From an uncultured Eggerthella sp. (GTDB lineage: Bacteria; Actinomycetota; Coriobacteriia; Coriobacteriales; Eggerthellaceae), in contig URMQ01000009.1 of the NCBI GenBank assembly GCA_900548955.1, forward strand, positions 1 through 26,129: 26,129 bases of DNA. Direction: 5' to 3'. The translations under genes and the position numbers were made by a program. Positions 1 through 7,859 of the stretch are shown here, one piece after another. Position 1 is the stretch's first letter. Every line of letters begins with the position of its first letter. Under the pieces are notes generated by a model. The model did not search any database. It was not told where the DNA came from and saw only the letters and a program-made list of their open reading frames with translations.

Positions 1-192
1 CGTGCCCTTACCCAGATAGCGCTCAGAATCGCCATCGCGCAGCTCAACTGCTTCGAAAGCGCCCGTGGATGCACCAGATGGAACCGCAGCACGACCCATA
101 GAGCCGTCTTCGAGAATAACCTCGACCTCAACAGTAGGATTGCCACGGGAGTCCAGAATTTCGCGACCAAACACATCGATGATGGTAGCCAT
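1..192 (-). CDS. eno: Enolase, N-terminal 64 codons (cut by window edge)
   Basis: Enolase interconverts 2-phosphoglycerate and phosphoenolpyruvate in glycolysis, in the cytoplasm. The visible N-terminus reads MATIIDVFGREILDSRGNPT and continues with VEVEV, then the mobile substrate loop AAVPSGASTGAFEAVELRD, both hallmarks of the family. The rest of the gene, including the metal-binding and catalytic residues, lies beyond position 1. The ATG at 192 follows a strong AAGGAGG ribosome binding site with good spacing. An extended -10 element about 40 bases upstream suggests the gene has its own promoter rather than depending on ecfT upstream. Confidence 0.97.
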   Translation of the reverse strand, partial: MATIIDVFGREILDSRGNPTVEVEVILEDGSMGRAAVPSGASTGAFEAVELRDGDSERYLGKGT

Positions 193-231
193 TGAGTTTC
201 CTCCTTGGAAAGTGTTTTACCAAACGTAACA

Positions 232-240
232 ATGATACCA
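232..240 (-). promoter_or_regulatory. Probable extended -10 promoter of eno
   Basis: Read on the minus strand the sequence is TGGTATCAT, a TG-n extended -10 with hexamer TATCAT (232-237). It would start transcription about 30-35 bases before the enolase ATG. No good -35 hexamer is present at 16-18 bp, which is normal for extended -10 promoters. The same TGG plus -10 arrangement occurs before infA. Confidence 0.5.
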
Positions 241-339
241 CGCTGCCCTGAATCAACCTGTAAACTTATGCAGTATTTACTCAGCAGCGTGATAATCGCC
301 GAGTAGCGGCAAACTACCATTCTTTTGTCTTGTATTGAT

Positions 340-1173
340 TCACAGATTGGCGATTAAAACGACACATACCACTACAAGCACCACAGCCGCACTTGCTTCC
401 ATACGAGATATTACTCGTTCATGCAGATGAGTACGAATTCCGGCACCATAGCAACGAGCTTCCATTGCCTGACCCATCATTGCTGCACGCCTAAACATTG
501 CCACCACAAGAGGAATAAGCACTACCCGCCACGAAAAGATACGATTCCATACTGTACCCGTATCAAAAGTTGCTCCACGAGATATTTGAGCATTTCGGAT
601 TCGCTCGGATTCCACCGCCATCAAAGGGATAAAGCGGATAGCCAAGGAAAGAACGGTTGCAATATCGTCAACAGGAACTTTTAATTTCTGCAAAGGAGAA
701 AGCATCGAAGAAAATGCTTCACTGAGTGCTTCGGCGGTAGTGGTAAAAGAAACCATATAGGAAGCAAAAAACACCACAAGAATACGCACCGCATATATAA
801 GCGCAATCATGCATCCCTGGGGATTAAAGCCGAAATTCCCCCACAGTGCAATTGGATACCATCCTGCCATGAAACCAGCCGCATTTCCACTTGCACAGGG
901 AGTGTCCATAACATTGAAGGTAAACGCATTGCATAGCCAGATAAATGTAAGCAAAACAAGTAGGGGTATCGAGAGTTTAACTAGACGAACTATTGGCAGA
1001 CTCGCAACTAGAAGTAAGACGAAAATTGCACCTGCAATTATTCCAACCCCCAACCAGGTTTTTACCAAAAAGACCGTCAAAGAAAATAAAAACAAGAACA
1101 CAAGCTTTATGCGCGCATCCATCTTATGCACAAAGGTGGTTCCTGGTATGTATAAGTTGAATACTGAATGCAT
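340..1173 (-). CDS. ecfT: ECF transporter transmembrane subunit EcfT (CbiQ family)
   Basis: EcfT couples the paired ATPases of an energy-coupling-factor transporter to a substrate-binding S component for vitamin or metal uptake across the membrane. The protein starts MHSVFNLYIPGTTFVHKMDA, a typical EcfT N-terminus, followed by several hydrophobic segments. It has both Ala-Arg coupling motifs expected to contact the ATPases: AQISRGA and, further on, AMEARCYGAG. I chose the ATG at 1173. An in-frame TTG at 1194 would add seven residues, but neither start has a clear ribosome binding site. The ATPase genes that usually accompany ecfT are not next to it: nrdG is upstream and eno downstream. The S component partner cannot be told. 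Confidence 0.9.
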   Translation of the reverse strand: MHSVFNLYIPGTTFVHKMDARIKLVFLFLFSLTVFLVKTWLGVGIIAGAIFVLLLVASLPIVRLVKLSIPLLVLLTFIWLCNAFTFNVMDTPCASGNAAGFMAGWYPIALWGNFGFNPQGCMIALIYAVRILVVFFASYMVSFTTTAEALSEAFSSMLSPLQKLKVPVDDIATVLSLAIRFIPLMAVESERIRNAQISRGATFDTGTVWNRIFSWRVVLIPLVVAMFRRAAMMGQAMEARCYGAGIRTHLHERVISRMEASAAVVLVVVCVVLIANL

Positions 1174-1265
1174 TCTATAAGTATGGCACAGCAATAATTA
1201 GGCTACGTTTACAATCAATTATCTTGATTCAATTAGTTCTGTACACGCAGCGCGAAAACGCTATG

Positions 1266-1298
1266 CACGCACCTAACACTCACCTAATACGCACCTAA
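1266..1298. repeat. 3 x 11-bp tandem repeat at the nrdG stop codon
   Basis: Three consecutive 11-base units, CACGCACCTAA, CACTCACCTAA and TACGCACCTAA, differ from each other at only one or two positions. The third unit contains the CTA that is the nrdG TAG stop on the minus strand, so the array covers the stop codon and the start of the 3' untranslated region. It is one of several short tandem arrays in this window. Confidence 0.85.
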
Positions 1299-1864
1299 AT
1301 ACTTATACCGCTTTCTACCCAGGTGTGAGTAGCGTAATTGGAATCATCGTTCCATAAACAAATAGACCCCGATGCAAGCGTTGCGGGAACATCGATAATA
1401 CGCTGATTGCGGGATCCCCGGAAACGAAGGGTGATATCATGCTCGGCTTCAATGTAGGGACCATCTACCAAAATATCGATAAGAGACATAAGTTCTTCAG
1501 TTGCCCCAGTATGTCTTTCTGAATCCGAGTTCATAAGATCCTCGAAAATATCGCCCGTGTAGCACCAAACGGTTTTTTTTGGATATGTCTGCTTTACTTC
1601 ACGTAAGAAAGGGAGAAGCGCCTGCTGGTTTTCAGGCTCCATTGGTTCGCCACCTAAAAGCGTAAGTCCATCAACGAAAGGACCGTCTAAGCTGGCAATG
1701 ATCTTTTTTGCCACTTCATCGTCAAATTCTTCGCCATAAGAAAAGCTCCACGTTTCTGGCTGAAAACAATTCTTACAGCGATGACGACATCCCGAAACAA
1801 ACAAAGTGGTACGTACGCCTTCTCCGTTAGCAATATCACAGTATTTGATTTCGGCGTAATTCAT
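1295..1864 (-). CDS. nrdG: Anaerobic ribonucleotide reductase activating protein (radical SAM)
   Basis: NrdG uses a 4Fe-4S cluster and S-adenosylmethionine to install the glycyl radical on NrdD, enabling dNTP synthesis without oxygen. The 189-residue protein has the radical SAM cluster motif CX3CX2C at Cys26, Cys30 and Cys33, and the activase-type N-terminus YCDIANGEGVRTTLFVSGC. A TLLGGEP segment follows in the middle of the barrel. The ATG at 1864 has a GAGGGGA ribosome binding site about 6 bases upstream. The gene follows nrdD on the same strand, but a 239-base gap with a terminator-like hairpin separates them, so nrdG may be expressed partly from its own promoter or by read-through. Confidence 0.95.
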   Translation of the reverse strand: MNYAEIKYCDIANGEGVRTTLFVSGCRHRCKNCFQPETWSFSYGEEFDDEVAKKIIASLDGPFVDGLTLLGGEPMEPENQQALLPFLREVKQTYPKKTVWCYTGDIFEDLMNSDSERHTGATEELMSLIDILVDGPYIEAEHDITLRFRGSRNQRIIDVPATLASGSICLWNDDSNYATHTWVESGISI

Positions 1865-1921
1865 CAGTTCCCCTCATTTTGTTATATGCATGACACCAAA
1901 GCACTACTATAGAGAAAAATG

Positions 1922-1956
1922 GAGGTTTGATAAGAAACAATTTCCTATCAAACCTC
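1922..1956 (-). terminator. Terminator or attenuator hairpin between nrdD and nrdG
   Basis: A perfect 11-bp stem, GAGGTTTGATA (1922-1932) with TATCAAACCTC (1946-1956), extends inward by four more pairs after one mismatch to a 3-base loop. On the minus strand it is followed by CCATTTTTCTC. It sits about 150 bases after the nrdD stop and 58 bases before the nrdG start, so it would end or reduce nrdD transcription before nrdG. Confidence 0.7.
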
Positions 1957-2103
1957 GCATTAACCTTTATTTAAAACTTGCTTCATTGAAGCGTTGCAGC
2001 TTTAGATAGTACAACTAGAGCTGCCGACTGTGCCTAAAGCAAGCGCTACAAGGCAGGCGCCGCGCATCTGTTCAAAAGACGCTTACCTTTGCTTTCTTAT
2101 GGC
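1957..2103 (-). other. nrdD-nrdG spacer with a possible 21-codon ORF
   Basis: This spacer is richer in G+C than the other spacers. It contains a possible reading frame from ATG at 2067 to TAA at 2002: a basic start (MRGAC), a hydrophobic and small-residue middle, and a second cysteine near the end (SSSCTI). No ribosome binding site is well placed: an AAAGGT lies 17 bases upstream. It may be chance, or the region may be a structured 3' untranslated region of nrdD. I do not recognise the peptide. Confidence 0.15.
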
Positions 2104-4326
2104 TTAGAGATGCAGTACACGGTCGCGAATTTCCTCGGTGCGTCCCTGATTCCAGAACTGCGTTCCAATATAACCACAGGTACGACGTGCTACATTGAGC
2201 TTTTCCTGGTCGCGGTTACCACAGTGAGGGCATTCCCAAACCAGCTTGCCATCATCTTCAACAATCTGAATCTCACCGTCAAAACCACATACCTGGCAAT
2301 AGTCGCTCTTAGTATTGAGCTCTGCATACATGATGTGATCATAGATGAACTGCATAACGCGAATAACTGCCTTCAGGTTATCCTGCATATCTGGCACTTC
2401 AACGTACGAAATTGCGCCACCAGGAGAAAGCTGCTGGAACTGGCTTTCGAACTGCAACTTCGTAAATGCATCAATTTCTTCAGATACATGCACGTGATAG
2501 CTATTCGTAATGTAGTTCTTGTCAGTTACGTCAGGAATAATGCCGAAACGACGCTGCAATGCTTTTGCGAATTTGTAGGTCGTCGATTCCAGAGGTGTGC
2601 CATAGAGCGAGAAGTCGATATCGGTTTCTGCCTTCCATTCAGCACACTTGTCGTTCATCTTCTGCATAACTGCCATAGCAAAAGGTGTTGCCTGAGGATC
2701 GGTGTGGCTATAACCCGTCATGTACTTAACGCACTCGTATAAGCCTGCATAGCCTAAGCTAATGGTGGAATAACCGCCATAGAGCAGCTTATCAATGGTT
2801 TCGCCTTTCTTCAGGCGAGCCAAAGCGCCATACTGCCAAAGAATAGGAGCAGCATCAGACAAGGTGCCCTTTAACCGATTATGACGGCACATCAAAGCCT
2901 TTTTGCACAGTTCAAGGCGCTCTTCAAAGATCTCCCAGAACTTGTCCATATCACGATAAGAAGAACAAGCAACATCTACCAAGTTGATGGTAACGACTCC
3001 CTGATTAAAACGACCGTAGTACTTTGGCTTTCCAGGTTCATAGTTGCCAGCGTTAGCAACATTGTCGTAGCCATTGCCAGAACGATCGGGCGTCAAGAAA
3101 GAGCGACAACCCATACAGGTATAGCAATCGCCTTCACCTGGCTTTTCACCCTTGGAGAGCTTCAGTTCAAACATTTTCTTTTCAGAAATGTAGTCGGGCA
3201 CCATGCGCTTTGCCGTACATTTTGCAGCCAGCTGAGTAAGGTAGAAGTACTTCGAATCTTCTGATACGTTATCTTCTTCCAAAACATAGATGAGCTTCGG
3301 GAATGCTGGGGTAATCCAAACGCCCGCTTCATTCTTTACGCCCTCATAGCGCTGGCGCAAAACCTCTTCGATAATGATGGCAAGATCGTGCTTTTCCTGA
3401 TCGTTGCGTGCTTCGTTCAGATACATGAATACCGTAACGAAAGGAGCCTGGCCGTTGGTGGTCATCAAAGTTACTACCTGATACTGAATGGTCTGAACAC
3501 CACGACGGACTTCGTCGCGCAAACGTTCTTCAACAATCTTGCTAAGTTGTTCGGCAGAAGGCTCAACGCCCACCATGTTTAGCTCATGGATTACTTCGCG
3601 GCGAATCTTCTTACGGCTGATGTCCACAAATGGAGCCAAGTGAGTAAGAGAAATAGACTGGCCACCATACTGGCTTGATGCAACCTGAGCAATAATTTGC
3701 GTTGCGATATTACATGCCGTAGAGAAGCTATGAGGCTTTTCGATCATGGTTCCAGAAATAACCGTGCCGTTTTGCAACATATCTTCCAGGTTTACCAAGT
3801 CGCAGTTGTGCATATGCTGAGCAAAATAATCGGAATCGTGGAAGTGAATGATGCCTTCTTCATGAGCGCGAACCACATCTTCAGGCAGCAAGATACGCAT
3901 TGCAAGATCCTTAGAAACCTCGCCCGCCATGTAGTCACGCTGAACGGAGTTTACCGTTGGGTTCTTATTGGAATTTTCCTGCTTAACTTCTTCGTTATTG
4001 CATTCAATAAGGGAAAGAATTTTATCGTCGGTCGTATTGGACTGACGCTTTAAGTTCTGAACATAACGATAGATGATGTAACGACGTGCCACTTCAAACT
4101 TATGAAGCGCCATGATTTCGTTTTCTACTAAGTCCTGAACTTCTTCAACTGAAACGGTGTGTCCTGCTTCTTCGCACTTGTCTGCTACGTTATGTGCAGC
4201 ATAATCAATCTGGCGAGCAGTTAAGCGCTCATTTTCAGGCGACTCATCGCTTGCTGCTTTAATAGCATTGGCAATTTTGGTGATATCGAAGGTGACCTCA
4301 GAGCCATCACGCTTGATAATTTTCAT
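2104..4326 (-). CDS. nrdD: Anaerobic (class III) ribonucleoside-triphosphate reductase
   Basis: NrdD reduces ribonucleoside triphosphates to dNTPs using a glycyl radical made by NrdG. The 740-residue length is normal. The N-terminus MKIIKRDGSEVTFDITKIA begins an ATP-cone allosteric domain. A CMGCRSF segment lies in the catalytic barrel. Near the end, four cysteines (677, 680, 699, 702) form the zinc site, and TCGYIG followed by TQFWNQGR is the glycyl radical loop, with Gly721 the likely radical residue. I chose the ATG at 4326 because it starts the ATP cone and has AAAGGA upstream; an in-frame start at 4398 would add 24 residues unlike the family. NrdR-type boxes lie upstream, and nrdG follows. 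Confidence 0.97.
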   Translation of the reverse strand: MKIIKRDGSEVTFDITKIANAIKAASDESPENERLTARQIDYAAHNVADKCEEAGHTVSVEEVQDLVENEIMALHKFEVARRYIIYRYVQNLKRQSNTTDDKILSLIECNNEEVKQENSNKNPTVNSVQRDYMAGEVSKDLAMRILLPEDVVRAHEEGIIHFHDSDYFAQHMHNCDLVNLEDMLQNGTVISGTMIEKPHSFSTACNIATQIIAQVASSQYGGQSISLTHLAPFVDISRKKIRREVIHELNMVGVEPSAEQLSKIVEERLRDEVRRGVQTIQYQVVTLMTTNGQAPFVTVFMYLNEARNDQEKHDLAIIIEEVLRQRYEGVKNEAGVWITPAFPKLIYVLEEDNVSEDSKYFYLTQLAAKCTAKRMVPDYISEKKMFELKLSKGEKPGEGDCYTCMGCRSFLTPDRSGNGYDNVANAGNYEPGKPKYYGRFNQGVVTINLVDVACSSYRDMDKFWEIFEERLELCKKALMCRHNRLKGTLSDAAPILWQYGALARLKKGETIDKLLYGGYSTISLGYAGLYECVKYMTGYSHTDPQATPFAMAVMQKMNDKCAEWKAETDIDFSLYGTPLESTTYKFAKALQRRFGIIPDVTDKNYITNSYHVHVSEEIDAFTKLQFESQFQQLSPGGAISYVEVPDMQDNLKAVIRVMQFIYDHIMYAELNTKSDYCQVCGFDGEIQIVEDDGKLVWECPHCGNRDQEKLNVARRTCGYIGTQFWNQGRTEEIRDRVLHL

Positions 4327-4425
4327 TCGAATAAGTCCTTTCCCAAATACTGAAAGATTATCTTTCAGCAAAAACAATATGTTCGGTGAAAACAGCAAAG
4401 AACATATTGGTTAGATCCGCCTTAG

Positions 4426-4490
4426 ACACTATACACAATTTGACACAAGATATTGTGACGATTTAGAGGTTTTCCCACAATTTGTAGTAA
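4426..4490 (-). promoter_or_regulatory. NrdR-type operator boxes upstream of nrdD
   Basis: The best box, ACACAAGATATTGTGA (4443-4458), matches 14 of 16 positions of the NrdR consensus ACACWATATATWGTGT as I remember it and is nearly palindromic. A weaker box at 4475-4490 (11 of 16) starts 32 bp away, the helical spacing typical of paired NrdR boxes. A third partial match, ACACTATACACAATTT (4426-4441), overlaps a possible minus-strand -10 TATAGT (4428-4433). NrdR is a nucleotide-sensing repressor of ribonucleotide reductase genes. Its gene is not in this window. Confidence 0.7.
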
Positions 4491-4604
4491 TTAACCGTTA
4501 AATGGCACTTATTTAGTATCATTTCTTTGTAAATCGATATCATTTGGGGATTTTCGAATTAGGACTGCACATATCTGATTAGAAACATTGTTCCACTAGA
4601 AGCG

Positions 4605-5048
4605 CTATGAATTCTTTTCCACTTTGGTGCCACATTTAGGACACGTTACTAAAAGCTTGCCCTTCCCTTTTGGAACATTAAGCACCGTACCGCATCCTTT
4701 GCATTTGAAATACAAGGTGGTGTGTCGATTTTCGTAGCGCTTATTAGTAAGGCGCCACCATGCTTTTGGCTTCTGCATAAGGCTTCGATACGTTTCCAGC
4801 TCACGAGCACGGGCGGCATAATTACGAGAAAAAATGCGGAAGATGCCAATTACAAAACATATCATGGACAAGAGCGACAATAAATTAGTGTGTAAAAAGA
4901 AATTAAGTACTACCAAAGCGCAACCAAAAATCATTATTCCCTGGGTGCATTCATCTATTCCATAGCGACCCTGCATCCACTGCGCCATGCGTAATTGCCA
5001 ATTACCATTTCCTGTACCGCTATTACGTGCCACGTACTTCACATCCAA
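4605..5048 (-). CDS. Small membrane protein with C-terminal zinc ribbon, function unknown
   Basis: This protein of up to 147 residues has two adjacent hydrophobic segments at about residues 38-70 (GIMIFGCALVVLNFF and LLSLLSMICFVIGIFRIF). A basic stretch follows, then a C-terminal zinc ribbon with CKGC and CPKC pairs. The MQGRYGIDECTQG stretch before the membrane segments resembles conserved hypothetical proteins of Firmicutes and Coriobacteriia; I know no function for them. The start is uncertain: ATG at 5048 lacks a good ribosome binding site, and in-frame ATGs at 4988 and 4976 fit the family equally well. It lies upstream of nrdD on the same strand, but nrdD appears to have its own regulated promoter. 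Confidence 0.7.
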   Translation of the reverse strand: MDVKYVARNSGTGNGNWQLRMAQWMQGRYGIDECTQGIMIFGCALVVLNFFLHTNLLSLLSMICFVIGIFRIFSRNYAARARELETYRSLMQKPKAWWRLTNKRYENRHTTLYFKCKGCGTVLNVPKGKGKLLVTCPKCGTKVEKNS

Positions 5049-5182
5049 TTCACTAAGAAAACAAGCTGTTAGACTTGTTGCAAATAATTTCCTACCCTAT
5101 CTTAGGTGGTACTCGTGCATCACTACGAGCTCCAGTAAAAGATTCACAAAAGAGTTACGTTGAATTCGATAGAAAAACAAAA

Positions 5183-5211
5183 AAGGATCGCACCATATCG
5201 ATGCGATCCTT
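5183..5211 (-). terminator. Rho-independent terminator of the rpoA-rplQ operon
   Basis: A perfect 10-bp stem, AAGGATCGCA (5183-5192) with TGCGATCCTT (5202-5211), encloses a 9-base loop. On the minus strand a T-rich tract (TTTTTTGTTTTTC, counting the end of the stem) follows. It lies about 50 bases after the rplQ stop and closes the ribosomal operon. Confidence 0.9.
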
Positions 5212-5262
5212 AAAAGTTTATGAATTGATATTAATCAACTCAAACAGAAGTTGAGGTAAAAA

Positions 5263-5835
5263 CTACTCAGCCTTCTTTTCTTCAGCCTTTTCCTCAGCAG
5301 CTTCTTCAGTTGCTTCCTCGGTTGCCTCTTCTGCAACTTCTTCGGTAGCTTCTTCTTTAGCCTCTTCGGCTTCTTCTGCCTTAGCTTCTTCAGCTTTTTC
5401 CTCGGCCTTAGGAGCTTCCTTCTCAGCAGCTGCCTTCTTTTCAGCAGGCTTTTCTGCCTTTTCCTTCTTCTGAACTGGCTCGGTGCAAAGCTCCATGATT
5501 ACCATGGAAGCGTTGTCGCCCTTGCGGTTACCAAGCTTCAGGATGCGAGTATAGCCACCCTGGCGATCAGCAAACTGACCCTGAGCAACCTTTTCGAATA
5601 CCTCGCGTACGAGTTCCTTGTCACCAAGAGCAGCGATAGCAAGACGACGAGAATGGAGGTCGCCCTTCTTTGCCCAAGTGATGATCTTATCAACATCAGG
5701 GCGGATTTCCTTAGCGCGAGCCTCAACCGTCTTGATGCGGTCGTTGGTGAAAAGCGCACATACCAGGCTCTTCTTCATTGCCTTGGTGTGGCTGGCATCG
5801 GTGCCAAGCTTACGCCCCTTCTTGTTATGCCTCAT
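5263..5835 (-). CDS. rplQ: Ribosomal protein L17 with long acidic C-terminal tail
   Basis: L17 is a large-subunit protein near the exit tunnel. Residues 1-121 are a complete L17, starting MRHNKKGRKLGTDASHTKAM and including DRIKTVEARAKEIRPDVDKI and GGYTRILKLGNRKGDNA. Residues 122-190 are an added Lys/Glu/Ala tail that begins basic (KKEKAEKPAEKK) and turns strongly acidic, with repeats such as EEATEEATEEAAEE. The usual bacterial protein is about 120 residues. Similar but generally shorter extensions occur in other Actinomycetota. The ATG at 5835 has an AGGAGA ribosome binding site, and the gene begins 10 bases after rpoA ends, so the two are co-transcribed. A terminator follows. Confidence 0.97.
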   Translation of the reverse strand: MRHNKKGRKLGTDASHTKAMKKSLVCALFTNDRIKTVEARAKEIRPDVDKIITWAKKGDLHSRRLAIAALGDKELVREVFEKVAQGQFADRQGGYTRILKLGNRKGDNASMVIMELCTEPVQKKEKAEKPAEKKAAAEKEAPKAEEKAEEAKAEEAEEAKEEATEEVAEEATEEATEEAAEEKAEEKKAE

Positions 5836-5845
5836 CTTTTATCTC

Positions 5846-6796
5846 CTATTGCTTCAAATTGAGGTCCATGGAAATGAGCTTATCCTTCACTTCCTCAATG
5901 GACTTCGCGCCAAAGTTCCTAATGTTAAGCAAGTCGTTCTCAGAATATTCAACCAACTGACGAACAGAGTGAATACCTGCACGCTTCAAGCAGTTGTAAG
6001 AACGAACGGAAAGATCCAAGTCCTCAATCTGCTTATCAAGCTCAGCGTTGGTTTCCTGATTTTCAGGAGCGAAGATAGAAACAACTTCTCCGTCTTCGTC
6101 TTCTTCGACTTCGTCGAGCATTAAGAATGCGCCCATGTACTGGTTAATGATATTTGCAGCACCGCAAACAGCTTCCGTTGGGTTGATGGAACCGTCGGTT
6201 TCAACCTCCAAGGTAAGCTCGTCGTAGTCAGTGCGCTGACCAACACGCGTATCTGAAACGCTCATTGAGCAGCGACGAACTGGCGAGAAGAGTGAATCAA
6301 CATGAATAATGCCGATTGGATCTTCGGTACGCTTATTGCGCTCTGCAGACACATAGCCACGACCAACACCGATGCGAATGGTCATATCAAGCGTGCCGCC
6401 GTCAGCAACCGTTGCAATTACATGTTCAGGGTTGATAAGAGTGAACTCTGTTGGAACCTCAAGATCAGCGCCTGTCACGGTGCAAGGGCCTTCAGCATGC
6501 ACATGAGCCGTAGCTTCGGTGATGTCGGAGTTAAGGGCACTGAATACCAGGCCCTTAACGTTCAAAACGATATCGGTAATGTCCTCGATTACACCTTCAG
6601 CAGTGGTGAACTCATGCTGAACGCCTTCAATTTGAATTGCGGTCGCCTTTGCGCCGTCCAAAGACGAGAGCAAAACACGACGCATGCAGTTACCGAGGGT
6701 GTAACCGTAGCCACGCTCCAGCGGCTCCACGATGAATCGGGCAATAGTGTCATTGACCTCTTCGATCGTTACTGTCGGCCTCATGAACTCTGTCAT
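5846..6796 (-). CDS. rpoA: RNA polymerase alpha subunit
   Basis: The alpha subunit dimerises to nucleate RNA polymerase assembly and contacts upstream promoter DNA and activators. The 316-residue length is normal. The N-terminal domain shows EPLERGYGYTLGNCMRRVLL and VHVDSLFSPVRR-like segments (IIHVDSLFSPVRR). An acidic linker (DEVEEDEDGE) leads to the C-terminal helix-hairpin-helix domain with LDLSVRSYNCLKRAGI and LLNIRNFGAKSIEEV. ATG at 6796 follows AAGGAGG at about 10 bases; an in-frame ATG four codons later is less well placed. It lies between rpsD and rplQ in the usual actinobacterial order. Confidence 0.98.
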   Translation of the reverse strand: MTEFMRPTVTIEEVNDTIARFIVEPLERGYGYTLGNCMRRVLLSSLDGAKATAIQIEGVQHEFTTAEGVIEDITDIVLNVKGLVFSALNSDITEATAHVHAEGPCTVTGADLEVPTEFTLINPEHVIATVADGGTLDMTIRIGVGRGYVSAERNKRTEDPIGIIHVDSLFSPVRRCSMSVSDTRVGQRTDYDELTLEVETDGSINPTEAVCGAANIINQYMGAFLMLDEVEEDEDGEVVSIFAPENQETNAELDKQIEDLDLSVRSYNCLKRAGIHSVRQLVEYSENDLLNIRNFGAKSIEEVKDKLISMDLNLKQ

Positions 6797-6833
6797 ATTG
6801 AATAAGCCTCCTTAATAAACCGCAGTGCGTACG

Positions 6834-7430
6834 TTACTTAGAATAGAGCTCGACGATAAGCTGTTCGTTAATGTCCAAATCAATCTGGTCGCGCTCAGGG
6901 AGAGTCAAAACGCTGCCCTGAAGCTTTTCGATGTCTACCTCAAGCCAAGCAGGAACTTGAACACCTTCGTTTGATACAAGAGCGCTCTTGATTACGAGAA
7001 GTTCCTTAGCCTTAGGAGCAACAGAAACGAGATCGCCTGGACGTACGCGGAAAGATGGAATATCTACGCGACGACCATTTACATGGATGTGACCGTGGGT
7101 CACGATCTGGCGAGCCTCTTTACGAGTCTTAGCAAAGCCAAGACGGAAAATTACATTGTCGAGGCGAGATTCAAGGATCTGCATAAGGTTGTCACCGGTA
7201 ACACCAGGCATAGCCTTTGCACGCTTGAAGTAGCCACGGAACTGCTTTTCGAGAACGCCATAGACAAACTTTGCCTTCTGCTTCTCGCGCAGCTGCATAC
7301 CATATTCAGATTCTTTGCGACGACGCTTTGGCTGACGGTTGGATTCCTTCTTGCTGCTGTAACCCAGAACAGCAGGATCCAGACCGAGCTGACGACAACG
7401 CTTGAGAACCGGAGTCCTGTTAATTGCCAT
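6834..7430 (-). CDS. rpsD: Ribosomal protein S4
   Basis: S4 binds 16S rRNA early in small-subunit assembly. The 198-residue protein starts MAINRTPVLKRCRQLGLDP and carries an S4 RNA-binding domain around residues 90-150 (LESRLDNVIFRLGFAKTRKE, then GHIHVNGRRVDIPSFRVRPG). It lacks the four-cysteine zinc site of the C+ type, so it is the zinc-independent form. The gene starts with ATG at 7430, with AAAGGA upstream, 19 bases after rpsK. S4 represses its own operon in some bacteria; I did not identify such a leader here. Confidence 0.98.
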   Translation of the reverse strand: MAINRTPVLKRCRQLGLDPAVLGYSSKKESNRQPKRRRKESEYGMQLREKQKAKFVYGVLEKQFRGYFKRAKAMPGVTGDNLMQILESRLDNVIFRLGFAKTRKEARQIVTHGHIHVNGRRVDIPSFRVRPGDLVSVAPKAKELLVIKSALVSNEGVQVPAWLEVDIEKLQGSVLTLPERDQIDLDINEQLIVELYSK

Positions 7431-7449
7431 AATGTATCGATCCTTTCAG

Positions 7450-7848
7450 TTAGACGCGACGACGCTTGCGCTGACGGCAACCGTTGTGCGGAATAGGGGT
7501 GCAATCCTGGATGCTTGCTACTTCAAGGCCTGCTGCCTGAAGGGAGCGGATAGCGGTCTCACGACCAGAACCTGGGCCCTTCACGAAAACAGAAACCTTC
7601 TTCAAGCCATGTTCCATAGCGGTCTTAGCTGCTGCTTCAGCTGCCATCTGAGCTGCAAATGGCGTGGACTTACGAGAGCCCTTGAAGCCTACGGTACCAG
7701 CGGACTGCCAGGAAATTACATTGCCCTGAGGATCCGTAATGGAAACGATCGTGTTATTGAAAGTGGATTTGATGTGCGCAGCGCCAACAGCAATGTTCTT
7801 ACGTTCAGAACGCTTGATGCGGGTGCGGACGTTTTTCTTAGCTGCCAC
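7450..7848 (-). CDS. rpsK: Ribosomal protein S11
   Basis: S11 sits on the small-subunit platform and contacts the decoding region. The 132-residue protein has the conserved blocks HIKSTFNNTIVSITDPQGN and VFVKGPGSGRETAIRSLQAA. It ends in the basic tail PHNGCRQRKRRRV. It starts with GTG at 7848 (read as Met), supported by GAGGTG six bases upstream, and lies 11 bases after rpsM. The basic first residues (AAKKNVRTRIKRSERKN) are typical of actinobacterial S11. Confidence 0.98.
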   Translation of the reverse strand: MAAKKNVRTRIKRSERKNIAVGAAHIKSTFNNTIVSITDPQGNVISWQSAGTVGFKGSRKSTPFAAQMAAEAAAKTAMEHGLKKVSVFVKGPGSGRETAIRSLQAAGLEVASIQDCTPIPHNGCRQRKRRRV

Positions 7849-7859
7849 TAGTTACACCT

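Noticed and set aside
2089..2742. Long plus-strand open frame (217 codons) antisense to nrdD
   Set aside because: It lies wholly opposite clear NrdD coding sequence, has no family motif and no good ribosome binding site; the same holds for the other plus-strand frames opposite rpoA, leuS, guaB, cimA and ilvE.
4327..4398. Longer NrdD beginning at 4398
   Set aside because: The added 24 residues have no counterpart in the family, and the ATG at 4326 has the ribosome binding site and starts the ATP-cone domain.
5102..5125. T-box-like AGGTGGTACTCGTG on the plus strand
   Set aside because: It resembles the T-box core only loosely, no aminoacyl-tRNA or amino-acid gene lies downstream on that strand, and no specifier stem or terminator pairing is present.
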